Assembly (NCBI GenBank): GCA_015069205.1
Contig: SVIZ01000002.1
Location: 248,001-312,000, forward strand
DNA from: Oscillospiraceae bacterium
GTDB taxonomy: Bacteria > Bacillota > Clostridia > Saccharofermentanales > Saccharofermentanaceae
DNA length: 64,000 bases
Direction: 5' to 3'
Positions 9,534-19,823 of the stretch are shown one piece after another (the first letter of the stretch is position 1; every line of letters starts with the position of its first letter). The notes beneath the pieces were generated by a model. That model saw only the letters and a list, made by a program, of their open reading frames with translations, was not told the DNA's origin and ran no database searches. The translations under genes and the position numbers were made by a program.

Positions 9534-12500
9534 ATGCCGCTTGATAAAACAATCAGAAAAGTTCTTGTTATCGGTTCAGGTCCTATCGTAATCGGACAGG
9601 CAGCCGAGTTTGACTACGCAGGTACGCAGGCCTGCAGAGCACTTCGTGAAGACGGCATCGAGATAGTTCTGTTGAACTCCAACCCGGCTACCATCATGAC
9701 TGATAAGTCTATGGCAGATAAGATCTACATCGAGCCTCTTACACTCACAACAGTTAAGAGAATAATCGAGACAGAAAAGCCTGACTCGATCCTCTCAGGT
9801 CTTGGCGGACAGACAGCGCTTACACTCTGCATGCAGCTCGCCAAGGAAGGTTTCCTTGAATCACACGGCGTTAAGCTCTTAGGCTCATCACCCGAGTGTA
9901 TCGACAAGGCCGAAGACCGCCAGATGTTCAAGGATACGATGGAAGCGATAGGCCAGCCCTGCATCCCTTCAAAGGTTGTAACGACAGTTGAAGATGCAAT
10001 TGATTTTGCAAAAGAGATAGGCTATCCGGTCATCGTAAGACCTGCGTTCACATTGGGCGGAACAGGCGGCGGTATTGCTAACGATGAAGCAGAGCTCCAC
10101 GAGATCGCTAGAAACGGTCTTGCTTTATCTCCTATCACGCAGGTGCTTATCGAGAGAGGTATCGCAGGATGGAAAGAGATCGAGTTCGAGGTTATCAGAG
10201 ATAAGGACGGCAACGTAATCACTGTCTGCTCAATGGAGAACCTTGACCCTGTCGGAGTTCACACAGGTGACTCCATCGTTATCGCTCCTGCAGTAACGCT
10301 TTCAGACAAAGAGTATCAGATGCTCAGAACGGCATCACTTAACATCATCGAAGCATTGGGCGTTGAAGGCGGTTGTAACTGCCAGTTTGCTCTTAACCCC
10401 AACTCATTTGAGTATGCGGTAATCGAGGTTAACCCCAGAGTTTCAAGATCATCTGCTCTTGCTTCAAAAGCAACAGGTTATCCGATCGCAAAGGTTGCTA
10501 CAAAGATCGCGATCGGTTACAGACTCCACGAGATCGTAAATGCCGTAACAGGTCACACATATGCTGCTTTCGAACCTGCACTGGACTATGTTGCAGTTAA
10601 GTATCCGAAGTGGCCTTTCGACAAGTTTGTTTATGCAAAGAGAAATCTCGGCACACAGATGAAGGCAACCGGCGAAGTCATGGCAATCTCTGATTCATTC
10701 GAGAGCGCGCTCATGAAGGCCGTAAGAGGCGCAGAGATCTCTGCCGACACGCTTCACCTTAAGAAGATGGAAGAAGTGGCAGACGAAGACCTTATGGAGC
10801 GCTGCGTAACTCCTACGGACGAGAGACTCTTCTATGTTGCTGAGGCGATCAGAAGAGGCATTGATATCTCCGAGATCAACAAAGAAACAAAGATTGATAT
10901 GTGGTTCCTCTCCAAGATCAGGAACCTCGTCGAATTCGAGAAAGAGATCACCGGCAGGGATATCTCGTTCGATGAATATGTAAAAGCAAAGAAACTCGGC
11001 TTCACAGACAAGGCTATCGCAAGGATCACCGGCAAGCCCGTTACATATGAGCTCAAGCCCACATTCAAGATGGTTGATACATGCGCAGGCGAGTTCGAAG
11101 CACACACGCCTTACTTCTACGCAACATTCAACAGACCTGAAGAAGGCGGCGAGAACGAAGCTGACTTCGAGAAGGCAGGCGATAAGGATAAGCAGACGGT
11201 AATCGTATTCGGTTCAGGCCCGATCAGGATCGGTCAGGGTATCGAGTTCGACTATGCTGCCGTTCACTGCGTACACGCATTAAGAGAACTGGGCTACAGA
11301 GTTGTCATCGTAAACAACAACCCTGAGACTGTATCTACTGACTTCGATACAGGTGACAGACTCTACTTTGAGCCTCTCACACCTGAAGACGTAATGAACA
11401 TCGTTCATCAGGAAAAGCCGTTCGGCGTAGTTGTTGCATTCGGCGGCCAGACAGCTATCAAGCTCACGAAAACTCTTTCAGAGAATAACATCAACATCAT
11501 CGGTACATCTGCAGATTCGATCGACATGGCAGAAGACCGTGAGAGATTTGATGAACTTCTTGAGAGACTCGGAATCGCAAGACCTAAGGGATTCTCCGTT
11601 CTCACACTGGACGAAGCCCTTAAGGCTGCAAACACGCTTGAATATCCTGTGCTCTTAAGACCTTCCTACGTGCTTGGCGGTCAGAACATGATCATCGCCT
11701 TCAACGATGAAGACGTTAACGAGTACATGAAGATCATCCTCGCACAGGGCATCGAAAATCCTGTCCTCATCGATAAGTACATCCAGGGTAAGGAGATCGA
11801 AGTAGATGCGATCTACGACGGTAAGGATGTACTTATCCCCGGTCTCATGGAGCACGTTGAGCGTGCAGGTATCCACTCAGGTGACTCCATCGCGATGTAT
11901 CCTGCAAAGCACATCTACGATGACATGTACAAGAAGCTTGCTGATACAACGATCGCACTCTGCGACGGACTTAAGTCAACAGGTATCGTAAATATCCAGT
12001 ACATCGTAAAGGACAACAGGATCTATGTAATCGAGGTCAACCCGAGAGCATCAAGAACCGTTCCTTACATGAGCAAGGTTACGGGCATCCCGATGGTAGA
12101 CGTTGCCATCGAAGTAAGCCTCGGAACAAAGCTCGCAGACATGGATTACGGCACGGGATTCTACAGACAGTCACCTTATACGGCAGTTAAGGTTCCTGTG
12201 TTCTCATTCGAGAAACTTACGGACGTTGATACACAGCTCGGACCTGAAATGAAGTCTACGGGTGAAGTTTTGGGGGTTGGCAGAAACCTCTCGGAAGCTC
12301 TTTATAAGGGCCTCGTAGCAGCAGGCTACAAGATGTATAAGCGCGGCGGTGTATTCATCACGGTAAGAAATTCCGACAAGATGGAGATCGTCGAGATCGC
12401 AAAGAAGTTCGATTCAATGGGCTTCAAGCTCTATGCTACAAAGGGCACGGCCGAGGCATTGAGGCTTGCAGGAATGGAAGTTTCCGAAGTATCCAAGATC

Positions 12501-13592
12501 CACGAGTCTGATGAGAACAACACGATGTCTCTTATCGAGAGCGGCAAGATCAATTACATCATCTCAACATCAGCTAAGGGAAGACTCCCTGCAAGAGACT
12601 CCGTTAAGCTCAGAAGAAGAGCAGTCATGCTCGGCATCCCTTGTCTTACGGCTATCGATACTGCAGATGCTCTCGCTGATTCACTCATGAGCCATTTCTC
12701 CGAGATCAACACAGAACTCGTTGACATCAACAACATGCGTGACAAGAGACGTAAGATCACATTTACAAAGATGCAGGGTGCAGGTAACGATTACATTTAC
12801 ATCGACTGCATGGAGAATATGGTATCTTCACCTGAATCTTTGTCAGTCTACATGAGTGACAGACACTTCGGTGTAGGCGGTGACGGTATCGTTCTCATCG
12901 CACCTTCAAAGGTTGCTGACTGCAGAATGATCATGTACAACCTCGACGGTTCTGAGGGCATGATGTGCGGTAACGCAATCAGATGCGTTGCCAAGTACAT
13001 GTACGATGAGCGCGGTCACAAGAAGAGACACATGAAGATCGAGACGAAGAGCGGAATCAAGTCTCTCGAACTTATGACATTGGGCGGCGTTGTCGCAAGA
13101 GTTAAGGTAGACATGGGCAAGGCAGAGCTTAATCCGCCGAAGATCCCCTGCACACTTCCCGGCGATACGGCGATCAACGTTCCGGTAAATATAGACGGCG
13201 ATGAATATAAGATCACTGCTGTGTCAATGGGTAACCCTCATGCAGTAGTATTCACTGATCTTGTAGACGTGCTTGATCTCAATGTGATCGGCCCCAAGTT
13301 CGAATACTCAACGGATATCTTCCCTGAGAGAGTAAATACAGAATTCGTCAAGATCATCGACGACCATACGCTCAAGATGAGAGTATGGGAGAGAGGTTCA
13401 GGCGAGACAATGGCCTGCGGAACAGGCGCGTGCGCAACTGTAGTTGCAGCCTGCGAGAACGGTTACTGTAAGAAGGGCGAAGACATCAGAGTTATCCTTA
13501 AGGGCGGTGACCTCATCATCAGGTACACAGATGATGCAGTATTCATGACAGGTAACTGTGCCAAGGTTTTCGAAGGTACGATGGAAGTCTGA
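9534..13592 (+). CDS. carB-dapF: Carbamoyl-phosphate synthase large subunit fused in frame to diaminopimelate epimerase (CarB-DapF)
   Basis: One open frame of 1352 codons. Residues 1-1067 form complete CarB (two ATP-grasp halves plus MGS-like domain ending LTAIDTADALADSL). Residues 1068-1352 (MRDKRRKITFTKMQGAGNDYIYIDC...) form complete DapF with both catalytic-Cys motifs (GMMCGNAIRC and MACGTGACA). No stop codon at the junction (about 12680-12780). Confidence 0.93.
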   Translation: MPLDKTIRKVLVIGSGPIVIGQAAEFDYAGTQACRALREDGIEIVLLNSNPATIMTDKSMADKIYIEPLTLTTVKRIIETEKPDSILSGLGGQTALTLCMQLAKEGFLESHGVKLLGSSPECIDKAEDRQMFKDTMEAIGQPCIPSKVVTTVEDAIDFAKEIGYPVIVRPAFTLGGTGGGIANDEAELHEIARNGLALSPITQVLIERGIAGWKEIEFEVIRDKDGNVITVCSMENLDPVGVHTGDSIVIAPAVTLSDKEYQMLRTASLNIIEALGVEGGCNCQFALNPNSFEYAVIEVNPRVSRSSALASKATGYPIAKVATKIAIGYRLHEIVNAVTGHTYAAFEPALDYVAVKYPKWPFDKFVYAKRNLGTQMKATGEVMAISDSFESALMKAVRGAEISADTLHLKKMEEVADEDLMERCVTPTDERLFYVAEAIRRGIDISEINKETKIDMWFLSKIRNLVEFEKEITGRDISFDEYVKAKKLGFTDKAIARITGKPVTYELKPTFKMVDTCAGEFEAHTPYFYATFNRPEEGGENEADFEKAGDKDKQTVIVFGSGPIRIGQGIEFDYAAVHCVHALRELGYRVVIVNNNPETVSTDFDTGDRLYFEPLTPEDVMNIVHQEKPFGVVVAFGGQTAIKLTKTLSENNINIIGTSADSIDMAEDRERFDELLERLGIARPKGFSVLTLDEALKAANTLEYPVLLRPSYVLGGQNMIIAFNDEDVNEYMKIILAQGIENPVLIDKYIQGKEIEVDAIYDGKDVLIPGLMEHVERAGIHSGDSIAMYPAKHIYDDMYKKLADTTIALCDGLKSTGIVNIQYIVKDNRIYVIEVNPRASRTVPYMSKVTGIPMVDVAIEVSLGTKLADMDYGTGFYRQSPYTAVKVPVFSFEKLTDVDTQLGPEMKSTGEVLGVGRNLSEALYKGLVAAGYKMYKRGGVFITVRNSDKMEIVEIAKKFDSMGFKLYATKGTAEALRLAGMEVSEVSKIHESDENNTMSLIESGKINYIISTSAKGRLPARDSVKLRRRAVMLGIPCLTAIDTADALADSLMSHFSEINTELVDINNMRDKRRKITFTKMQGAGNDYIYIDCMENMVSSPESLSVYMSDRHFGVGGDGIVLIAPSKVADCRMIMYNLDGSEGMMCGNAIRCVAKYMYDERGHKKRHMKIETKSGIKSLELMTLGGVVARVKVDMGKAELNPPKIPCTLPGDTAINVPVNIDGDEYKITAVSMGNPHAVVFTDLVDVLDLNVIGPKFEYSTDIFPERVNTEFVKIIDDHTLKMRVWERGSGETMACGTGACATVVAACENGYCKKGEDIRVILKGGDLIIRYTDDAVFMTGNCAKVFEGTMEV

Positions 13593-14254
13593 TGGAGACC
13601 ATTAACAGGAAGTTTAAAGCGGCTATTTTCGACATGGACGGACTGATCCTCGATTCAGAGAGGACAGTCCTGAAATGCTGGGAAATAATAGGCGAAAAGT
13701 ACGGCTTTAAGGACATCGTCACTTACGGCATCAGCGTTATAGGCAAGAATAAAAAGGCTACCGTTGAAGAGTTCGAGAGGGTCTACGGCGAGCCCGGCAA
13801 CCGCTATGAGCGCGAGCTCCGTGAGATCTATAACGGACTGGCGGAGAAGGGCAAAGTGCCGCTCAAGCCGCACACGATCAAACTTTTGAGTGCAATGAAA
13901 AATGCCGGCATGAAGATAGCCATCGCATCTTCTTCCACAAGGGAAGAGGTTACTTCCCAGATGGCAACGTTAGGTGCGCTGCCGTATTTTGATACATGTG
14001 TCTGTGGAGACCAGGTAACTAAGTCCAAACCTGATCCCGAGATATTCCTTCTTGCGTGTGATGCCCTTGGCGTTAAGCCTGAAGAGGGTGTCGGACTTGA
14101 AGATTCATTTAACGGCGTAAGGGCCTGCAAAGCTTCAGGGCTTTATACGGTAATGGTTCCGGACATCATCCAGCCTGATGATGAGATGAAGGGCCTTGCT
14201 GACATTATCCTGCCGTCCCTGAAAGACGTTCAGGATTTCTTAAACCTCAGATAA
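13592..14254 (+). CDS. HAD-superfamily hydrolase (beta-phosphoglucomutase-like)
   Basis: FDMDGLILDSE, ASSSTREEV, KSKPDPEIFLLACDALGV, GLEDSFNGVRA; TGATG overlap with the upstream gene. Confidence 0.9.
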   Translation: METINRKFKAAIFDMDGLILDSERTVLKCWEIIGEKYGFKDIVTYGISVIGKNKKATVEEFERVYGEPGNRYERELREIYNGLAEKGKVPLKPHTIKLLSAMKNAGMKIAIASSSTREEVTSQMATLGALPYFDTCVCGDQVTKSKPDPEIFLLACDALGVKPEEGVGLEDSFNGVRACKASGLYTVMVPDIIQPDDEMKGLADIILPSLKDVQDFLNLR

Positions 14255-15261
14255 TTATTGTTATAAAGGTAGTTCAGAACGGATGCGCCGATAATGATGG
14301 CGTATCCAATTATGCTCAGGAAATCAGGAACCTCACCTAAAACAATAAGTCCCAGAAGAGCCGTGAATATAACGGTTGAATAATCGTAGATCGATATCTC
14401 CTTTGCAGGACATGCGGCGTAAGCAGATGTTATGAAGATCTGCCCGAAGCAGGCGGATACACCAGTCATGACGCAGAAGAAGAACTGCAAAAGGGTGATA
14501 GGCTGATAAGTAAAGATGATAAACGGGATGAGGGCAATGCATGAGAAAGTAGAGAAGAAAGCTACTACTACGATCCCGCGCTCTCCTTTAAGTGTCGCCT
14601 TGCGTAAGAATGCATAAGCGATACCGGCGCATATCCCTCCGATGAGCGCTATGACAAGCGGAAAAACGGAGTCGCTGCTGATCCCGAAAGTGCCGAATAA
14701 AAACGAAGGCTTAACTACAAAGACAGCTCCTACGATCGCCGTAAGTATTGCTGCCCACTGAAAACCGTCAGCCGATTCTTTTAATACGATTATGGAAGTC
14801 AGCATTGCAAAGAACGGTGACAGTTTGTTGAGCATCATGGCATCCGACATATTCGTATTCGAGATCGCGTAGAAATTTGCGATAACACCTATCGTTCCGA
14901 ACCCGGCGCGCATGAAGAGGCTCGGAAGAGACCCCTTCTTGATCTTGAATTTCTCGGGACTTCTGGCAAGCATTATGTAGGACATAACGATAGCTACGAG
15001 ATTTCTGAAGAATGCCTTTTGGAAAACGGGCATGTCTCCTGCGAGGTTAATGAACAACGCCATGCATGCAAATGAGAATGACGATAAAAGAAGATATACT
15101 ATGCCTCTCTTGCGGGGCGATAATTTGTCCAGAAACTTTACGGTCACACTAACCCTCTTAACTGATATCTTTGCAATAAAATAAAGCAACAGACTGCGAT
15201 TGTCCATATTAAACGGCTTGTTCAAAACATAGATTGACACAATGTAAAGCGCCAAATACAA
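14230..15261 (-). CDS. DMT/EamA family transporter
   Basis: About ten TM helices with two EamA-like halves; start codon uncertain (an internal start around 15207 or later is possible). Overlaps the convergent HAD gene by about 25 bp. Confidence 0.8.
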   Translation of the reverse strand: MYLALYIVSIYVLNKPFNMDNRSLLLYFIAKISVKRVSVTVKFLDKLSPRKRGIVYLLLSSFSFACMALFINLAGDMPVFQKAFFRNLVAIVMSYIMLARSPEKFKIKKGSLPSLFMRAGFGTIGVIANFYAISNTNMSDAMMLNKLSPFFAMLTSIIVLKESADGFQWAAILTAIVGAVFVVKPSFLFGTFGISSDSVFPLVIALIGGICAGIAYAFLRKATLKGERGIVVVAFFSTFSCIALIPFIIFTYQPITLLQFFFCVMTGVSACFGQIFITSAYAACPAKEISIYDYSTVIFTALLGLIVLGEVPDFLSIIGYAIIIGASVLNYLYNNNYLRFKKS

Positions 15262-15305
15262 TTAGAGAGTTGCATTTTATATAAATAATAAAGAGGTTTG
15301 AAAAT

Positions 15306-16265
15306 ATGCTCAGAGTCGGTATTCTCGGCTGCGGAACCATTGCAGCTAAAATTGCAGACAGTTTAAAAGGCAATAAGAAGGCAGTAATCGCAGGCGTTGC
15401 TTCCAGAGAAAGAAACAAGGCGAAGAAGTTCGCTGCTGCACACTGTCCTGATGCCAAAGTCTTTACCGGTTATGAGAAGCTTGCAGCTTCAGATGAGATC
15501 GACCTCGTTTATATCGCAACACCGAACACCTATCACTATGAACATGCGATCCTGTGCATCAAGGAATACAAGAACATTCTTGTTGAAAAGCCTTTTGCCA
15601 TGAGCAAGGCTGAAGCTGACAGCATCTTTTTCGAGGCAAAGAACAGAGGCATTTTCGTAGCTGAAGCAATGTGGACTTCCTATCAGCCCCTCCATCTTAA
15701 GGCTCTCGAATGGATCGAGAAAGGCAGGATCGGAGCAGTTAAATATGTATCCGCAAACCTGGGATATGACATTGCCTCCGTACCCAGACTTAACAGCCCT
15801 GTTTTAGGCGGCGGAAGCTATCTTGATCTCGGAGTTTATACAACAAACTTTGCACTCTCGTTTATGGGTAATGACATAAAAGTATCCAGGGTCTTCGCAA
15901 GAAGAGTCTCTTCCGGAATCGACAGGGATACATCCTATTGTCTGGAATCTGAAGACGGCAGCATTCTGGGTAATTTCTACGTTACGATGTGCGCAGATAC
16001 TGACAAGGACGGCGTTGTCGTAGGAGAGAGGGGAAAGATCAAGTTTACCAACATCAACAATTACCGTAAGATCGCCATTTATTCCAATGACGATACGCTT
16101 CTTGAAGAAGTTGACGGTGATAAGGAATTTCTCCGCGGATATGTTTATGAATTCGAGAGTTGTGCCAATGCCATCTCCAAGGGTCTTATCCAGGCACCCG
16201 AGATGCCCTGGTCGAAAACTGTAAGGATAGCGCAGATCAATGACACGATCCGCTCAATGATGTGA
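15306..16265 (+). CDS. Gfo/Idh/MocA family oxidoreductase
   Basis: LRVGILGCGTIAAKIADSL Rossmann motif; VEKPFAMSKAEAD; AEAMWTSYQPLH. Confidence 0.9.
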   Translation: MLRVGILGCGTIAAKIADSLKGNKKAVIAGVASRERNKAKKFAAAHCPDAKVFTGYEKLAASDEIDLVYIATPNTYHYEHAILCIKEYKNILVEKPFAMSKAEADSIFFEAKNRGIFVAEAMWTSYQPLHLKALEWIEKGRIGAVKYVSANLGYDIASVPRLNSPVLGGGSYLDLGVYTTNFALSFMGNDIKVSRVFARRVSSGIDRDTSYCLESEDGSILGNFYVTMCADTDKDGVVVGERGKIKFTNINNYRKIAIYSNDDTLLEEVDGDKEFLRGYVYEFESCANAISKGLIQAPEMPWSKTVRIAQINDTIRSMM

Positions 16266-16798
16266 TTATGACAGAGTCAGGCCAGTCAAAGAACAGAATA
16301 CGTATTAAGTTCGTTGTTTTCAACGGAATCGTTGCAGCACTATATGTTGTCTTTACGGCACCGTTTGCAAATATCGCATACGGTCCGATCCAGGTAAGGA
16401 TCGCAGAGGTAATGACTGTATTCCCGATCTTTTCATGGGGAATGATACCGGGAGTTACTCTCGGATGCTTTATTGCAAATCTGATCAATCCGGGCAATCT
16501 GGGTCCGGTGGATATTATCGGAGGAACACTCGCGACACTTATCGCGGGAATCCTCTCTTACTTCATCGGTAAGAAAAACAAGTGGCTCGGACTTATCCCG
16601 CCTGTATTGGTCAACGGACTTATCGTCGGCGGATATCTTCCGTTCCTTCTGGTCGACAGCTCAAGCACGGTTACGCTTGAGGCTGTCCTGATAAGTATGC
16701 TTTCCGTTGCAGGAAGTGAAGCAGTGTTGCTAATAGTTTTAGGCATCCCGCTTATGCTCGTAATGGAAAAGACAGGTTTAAAGAACAGGTTACCATGA
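16262..16798 (+). CDS. QueT-type queuosine precursor transporter family protein
   Basis: FNGIVAALYVVFTAPFANIAYGPIQVRIAEVMTVFPIF...GCFIANL...DIIGGTLATLIAG, characteristic of the QueT family. Confidence 0.8.
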   Translation: MIMTESGQSKNRIRIKFVVFNGIVAALYVVFTAPFANIAYGPIQVRIAEVMTVFPIFSWGMIPGVTLGCFIANLINPGNLGPVDIIGGTLATLIAGILSYFIGKKNKWLGLIPPVLVNGLIVGGYLPFLLVDSSSTVTLEAVLISMLSVAGSEAVLLIVLGIPLMLVMEKTGLKNRLP

Positions 16799-17406
16799 CA
16801 CAGTATTTTGATCCCAATCCGACAACTCCTTCAGACCGTAAGATGATCCCGTACAGAATGAACGGTATCAACTTTGAGTTCTTTACGGACACATCTGTAT
16901 TCTCGAGAAAGGAAGTTGACTTCGGCACCAATCTTCTCATCGACACACTCGTAAAAGACATCAAGGCAAGAGGTCCAAAGATGGAACGTTTTGTAGACCT
17001 TGGCTGCGGTGTCGGCATCGTCGGAATAGTCATCAAGTCATGCTTCATGGCTTTTGACGTAACCGGCGTGGACATCAATTCAAGAGCAGTTGCGCTCGCA
17101 AGAGAGAATTGCGTTCAAAACGGTGTTAACTGCAGATTCATGTCCAGCGACATTTTGTTTGGCGTAAGAGATGAGCATTTCGACATCATCGCTACTAATC
17201 CTCCGGTAAGAGCAGGAAAGAAGACGGTGTTCGGTTTTTACGAGCAGTCTTTTGAAGTCCTTAATCCCGGCGGATATCTCTATGTAGTGCTCCAACGCAA
17301 GCAGGGTGCACCTTCAACGATGGATAAGCTTAATGAGCTGTTCGGTAACTGCGAGACACTTGCTATCGATGGCGGCTACAGAGTAATGAGGGCCAGAAAA
17401 GAATGA
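16795..17406 (+). CDS. Class I SAM-dependent methyltransferase (RsmC-like small domain)
   Basis: VDLGCGVGIVGIVIKSCF, GVDINSRAVALARENC, ATNPPVRAGKK. Confidence 0.8.
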   Translation: MTQYFDPNPTTPSDRKMIPYRMNGINFEFFTDTSVFSRKEVDFGTNLLIDTLVKDIKARGPKMERFVDLGCGVGIVGIVIKSCFMAFDVTGVDINSRAVALARENCVQNGVNCRFMSSDILFGVRDEHFDIIATNPPVRAGKKTVFGFYEQSFEVLNPGGYLYVVLQRKQGAPSTMDKLNELFGNCETLAIDGGYRVMRARKE

Positions 17407-18377
17407 CACTTCCGTATCCTTTCATAGAATCATATCTGATGTTCTTTATATACAGCTTCGTGGGATGGGTGATCGAAGTTATCTATTACGGCATCACCGA
17501 AGGCAAGTTCATCAACAGAGGATTCCTTGCAGGTCCTTTGTGTCCCGTTTACGGACTGGGTTTTTATGCAGCCATATGGATATTCGAACCGTTCAAGGAT
17601 AACTTCCTTATCCTGTTCTTCGGTATGGCTACTGCATGTACGATAGTCGAGCTTATCGCAGGCTTTATCCTCTATCACGCATTCCATATGCGCTGGTGGG
17701 ATTATTCTGATTACAAGCTCAATCTCGGAGGCTATATCTGCTTAAGATTCTTCATCTACTGGGGTATTGCCGCATCACTCGGTATGTATGTTCTGCATCC
17801 CACGGTAAAGTGGCTCATCGCGCACATCAACTATCCTGTCAGGATAGGTATACTGATCTTCTTTACCATTATCCTTCTTGCTGACCTCATTACGACCATC
17901 ATCACGATTATCGGATTCAAGAAGAAGTTCGCGGCTATGGAGAAAGTCGTTACGGGAACAAGAGCCGTATCCGACAAGATCGGTTCCCAGATCTATGGCG
18001 CGGTCGATACGATCGTTACCTTAAGCGAGCCAACAAGGAACCATTATGAACAATACAGGAAGCTGATCTCCGAAAACCGCCGGCAGGAAAAGGAACTTGC
18101 TGCGCAGCACAGGGCAGAGGAAAAAGCTTTTGCGAACCAGTTTACCGAAGTCGAGAAAGAAAGTCTCAAGCGTGCAAAAGAGTCTGCTTCAAATGCCGTG
18201 GGTTCCATGGTTGCATCGTTCAAGAAAAACGAGCAGCGTCTCGTACGTGTTGTCTGGGTCAGATCTACTGATGCAGGTGCTGCCGTCATGAGATTTATCA
18301 AGAGAAAGACCGAGACCGGAAATGACGAGATCTTCGAGATCGAAGATGATAATGAAGGCTCATCTGATTCAAATTGA
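17403..18377 (+). CDS. Putative ABC-transporter type IV family membrane protein
   Basis: FFIYSFVGWVIEVIYYGITEGKFINRGFLAGPLCPVYGLG, typical of this family; long charged C-terminus. Confidence 0.75.
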   Translation: MTLPYPFIESYLMFFIYSFVGWVIEVIYYGITEGKFINRGFLAGPLCPVYGLGFYAAIWIFEPFKDNFLILFFGMATACTIVELIAGFILYHAFHMRWWDYSDYKLNLGGYICLRFFIYWGIAASLGMYVLHPTVKWLIAHINYPVRIGILIFFTIILLADLITTIITIIGFKKKFAAMEKVVTGTRAVSDKIGSQIYGAVDTIVTLSEPTRNHYEQYRKLISENRRQEKELAAQHRAEEKAFANQFTEVEKESLKRAKESASNAVGSMVASFKKNEQRLVRVVWVRSTDAGAAVMRFIKRKTETGNDEIFEIEDDNEGSSDSN

Positions 18378-18434
18378 AAAAGGTATAGGCATTACTTATA
18401 ATAGTCGAGTTATATATTTAAAGGAGGCATATAT

Positions 18435-19283
18435 ATGTCATCAGCATGTGATTCATGCCCTTCAAAGAGCGGTTGCACATCCCAGGATTCATGTCCTTCT
18501 GCAAACGGCATCACAAAAGATCCCCTCGCAGCAGGTTCATCCATAAAGACAGTTATCGGTGTTGCAAGCGGTAAGGGCGGAGTAGGAAAATCATTCGTTA
18601 CCTCAGTTCTCGCAGTCCAGCTTGCGAGAAAAGGATATAAGGTCGGCATCATGGACGCCGATATCACAGGCCCTTCGATTCCCCAGTCTTTTGGTCTTAC
18701 AGAGAACCTCAGAGCTACAGATGACCAGCTCATCGTTCCTGCCGAGACTGCTACCGGAATCAAGGCTGTCAGCGTAAATCTCGTTCTTGAGGATAAAGAG
18801 GCACCCGTAATCTGGAGAGGCCCTGTCTTAAGCTCACTCCTTAAGCAGTTCTGGGGCCAGACAAACTGGGAAACACTCGATGTTCTCCTTATCGACATGC
18901 CTCCGGGAACAGGTGATGTGCCGCTTACTCTGTTCCAGTCTTTCCCTGTGGACGGTATCATTCTTGTAGCTACAAGCCAGGATCTCGTATCCATGATCGT
19001 AAATAAGGCCCGCAACATGGCTTCCATGATGAAGGTTCCGGTTCTCGGTATGGTCGAGAATATGAGCTTCATCAAGTGTCCTCACTGCGGTGATGAGATA
19101 AGGCTCTACGGCGATGGTTCTTCCATTGAGAAGTCTGCTGCTGAGATCGGCTCCAAGGTTACTGACAAACTTCCGCTCGATCCCGAAGTTACAAAGCTCG
19201 TTGACTCCGGTAATGCCGAGAAGGTCTCTGAAGACCTCCTTTCCGGCACAACCGATATGATCATCAAACTTATCGAAAAGTGA
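18435..19283 (+). CDS. Mrp/NBP35 family ATP-binding protein
   Basis: GVASGKGGVGKSFVTSVLAVQLARKG deviant Walker A; CPHCGDE; Cys-rich N-terminus SACDSCPSKSGCTSQDSC. Confidence 0.9.
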   Translation: MSSACDSCPSKSGCTSQDSCPSANGITKDPLAAGSSIKTVIGVASGKGGVGKSFVTSVLAVQLARKGYKVGIMDADITGPSIPQSFGLTENLRATDDQLIVPAETATGIKAVSVNLVLEDKEAPVIWRGPVLSSLLKQFWGQTNWETLDVLLIDMPPGTGDVPLTLFQSFPVDGIILVATSQDLVSMIVNKARNMASMMKVPVLGMVENMSFIKCPHCGDEIRLYGDGSSIEKSAAEIGSKVTDKLPLDPEVTKLVDSGNAEKVSEDLLSGTTDMIIKLIEK

Positions 19284-19813
19284 GACTAAGATTAATTCCG
19301 GCAATAATGGCCACAGCACTATCTCTGGTCATGCTCAGCTCATGTTCTTCAAAACAGCAGCAGAGCACAGGCAACAGCCTGGACGGCTATCTCGGTGATT
19401 ACTCATACAGTGAGAATGCCGTATGCATGGTCTATGAGGCGGTCGAAGATGAAGTCGATGACAACGGCAATCCGTATTACGGCATCCAGTACCGCGAGAT
19501 AACTGACCTTAATGGTCTTCTTGCATCCGGCAATACGCTTGTGATCTATTTCTACAGCTCAATGGATACAAGAAGTGCCGAGATCACCGCGGCAGTCGAA
19601 GACATGGCTCAGTACTATTCCGGCAAATTTCATGTCATCATGCTTGATTCGGTCGATCACCGTGAACTTCTTGAAAAGTATGATATTAATGCCGTTCCTG
19701 AATTCGTTCTGATAAGAGCAGGCCAGCCTGACCAGGTGTTTGGCAGCGGTTCTTATGAATATTGGACCATGAATGATGTGATATTATGGCTTCAGGAAAA
19801 CGGAATAAATTGA
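19280..19813 (+). CDS. Lipoprotein with thioredoxin-like fold lacking the CxxC motif
   Basis: Lipobox LVMLSSCSS; thioredoxin-like TLVIYFYSSMDTRSAEI...YDINAVPEFVLIRAGQ, with SSMDTRS in place of WCxxC. Confidence 0.65.
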   Translation: MRLRLIPAIMATALSLVMLSSCSSKQQQSTGNSLDGYLGDYSYSENAVCMVYEAVEDEVDDNGNPYYGIQYREITDLNGLLASGNTLVIYFYSSMDTRSAEITAAVEDMAQYYSGKFHVIMLDSVDHRELLEKYDINAVPEFVLIRAGQPDQVFGSGSYEYWTMNDVILWLQENGIN

Positions 19814-19823
19814 GGTATTAACT

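Noticed and set aside
12735-13592. Annotating dapF as a separate gene starting at Met1068
   Set aside because: The frame is continuous with carB and there is no clear SD before 12735; retained as one fusion CDS, with internal initiation mentioned as an alternative.
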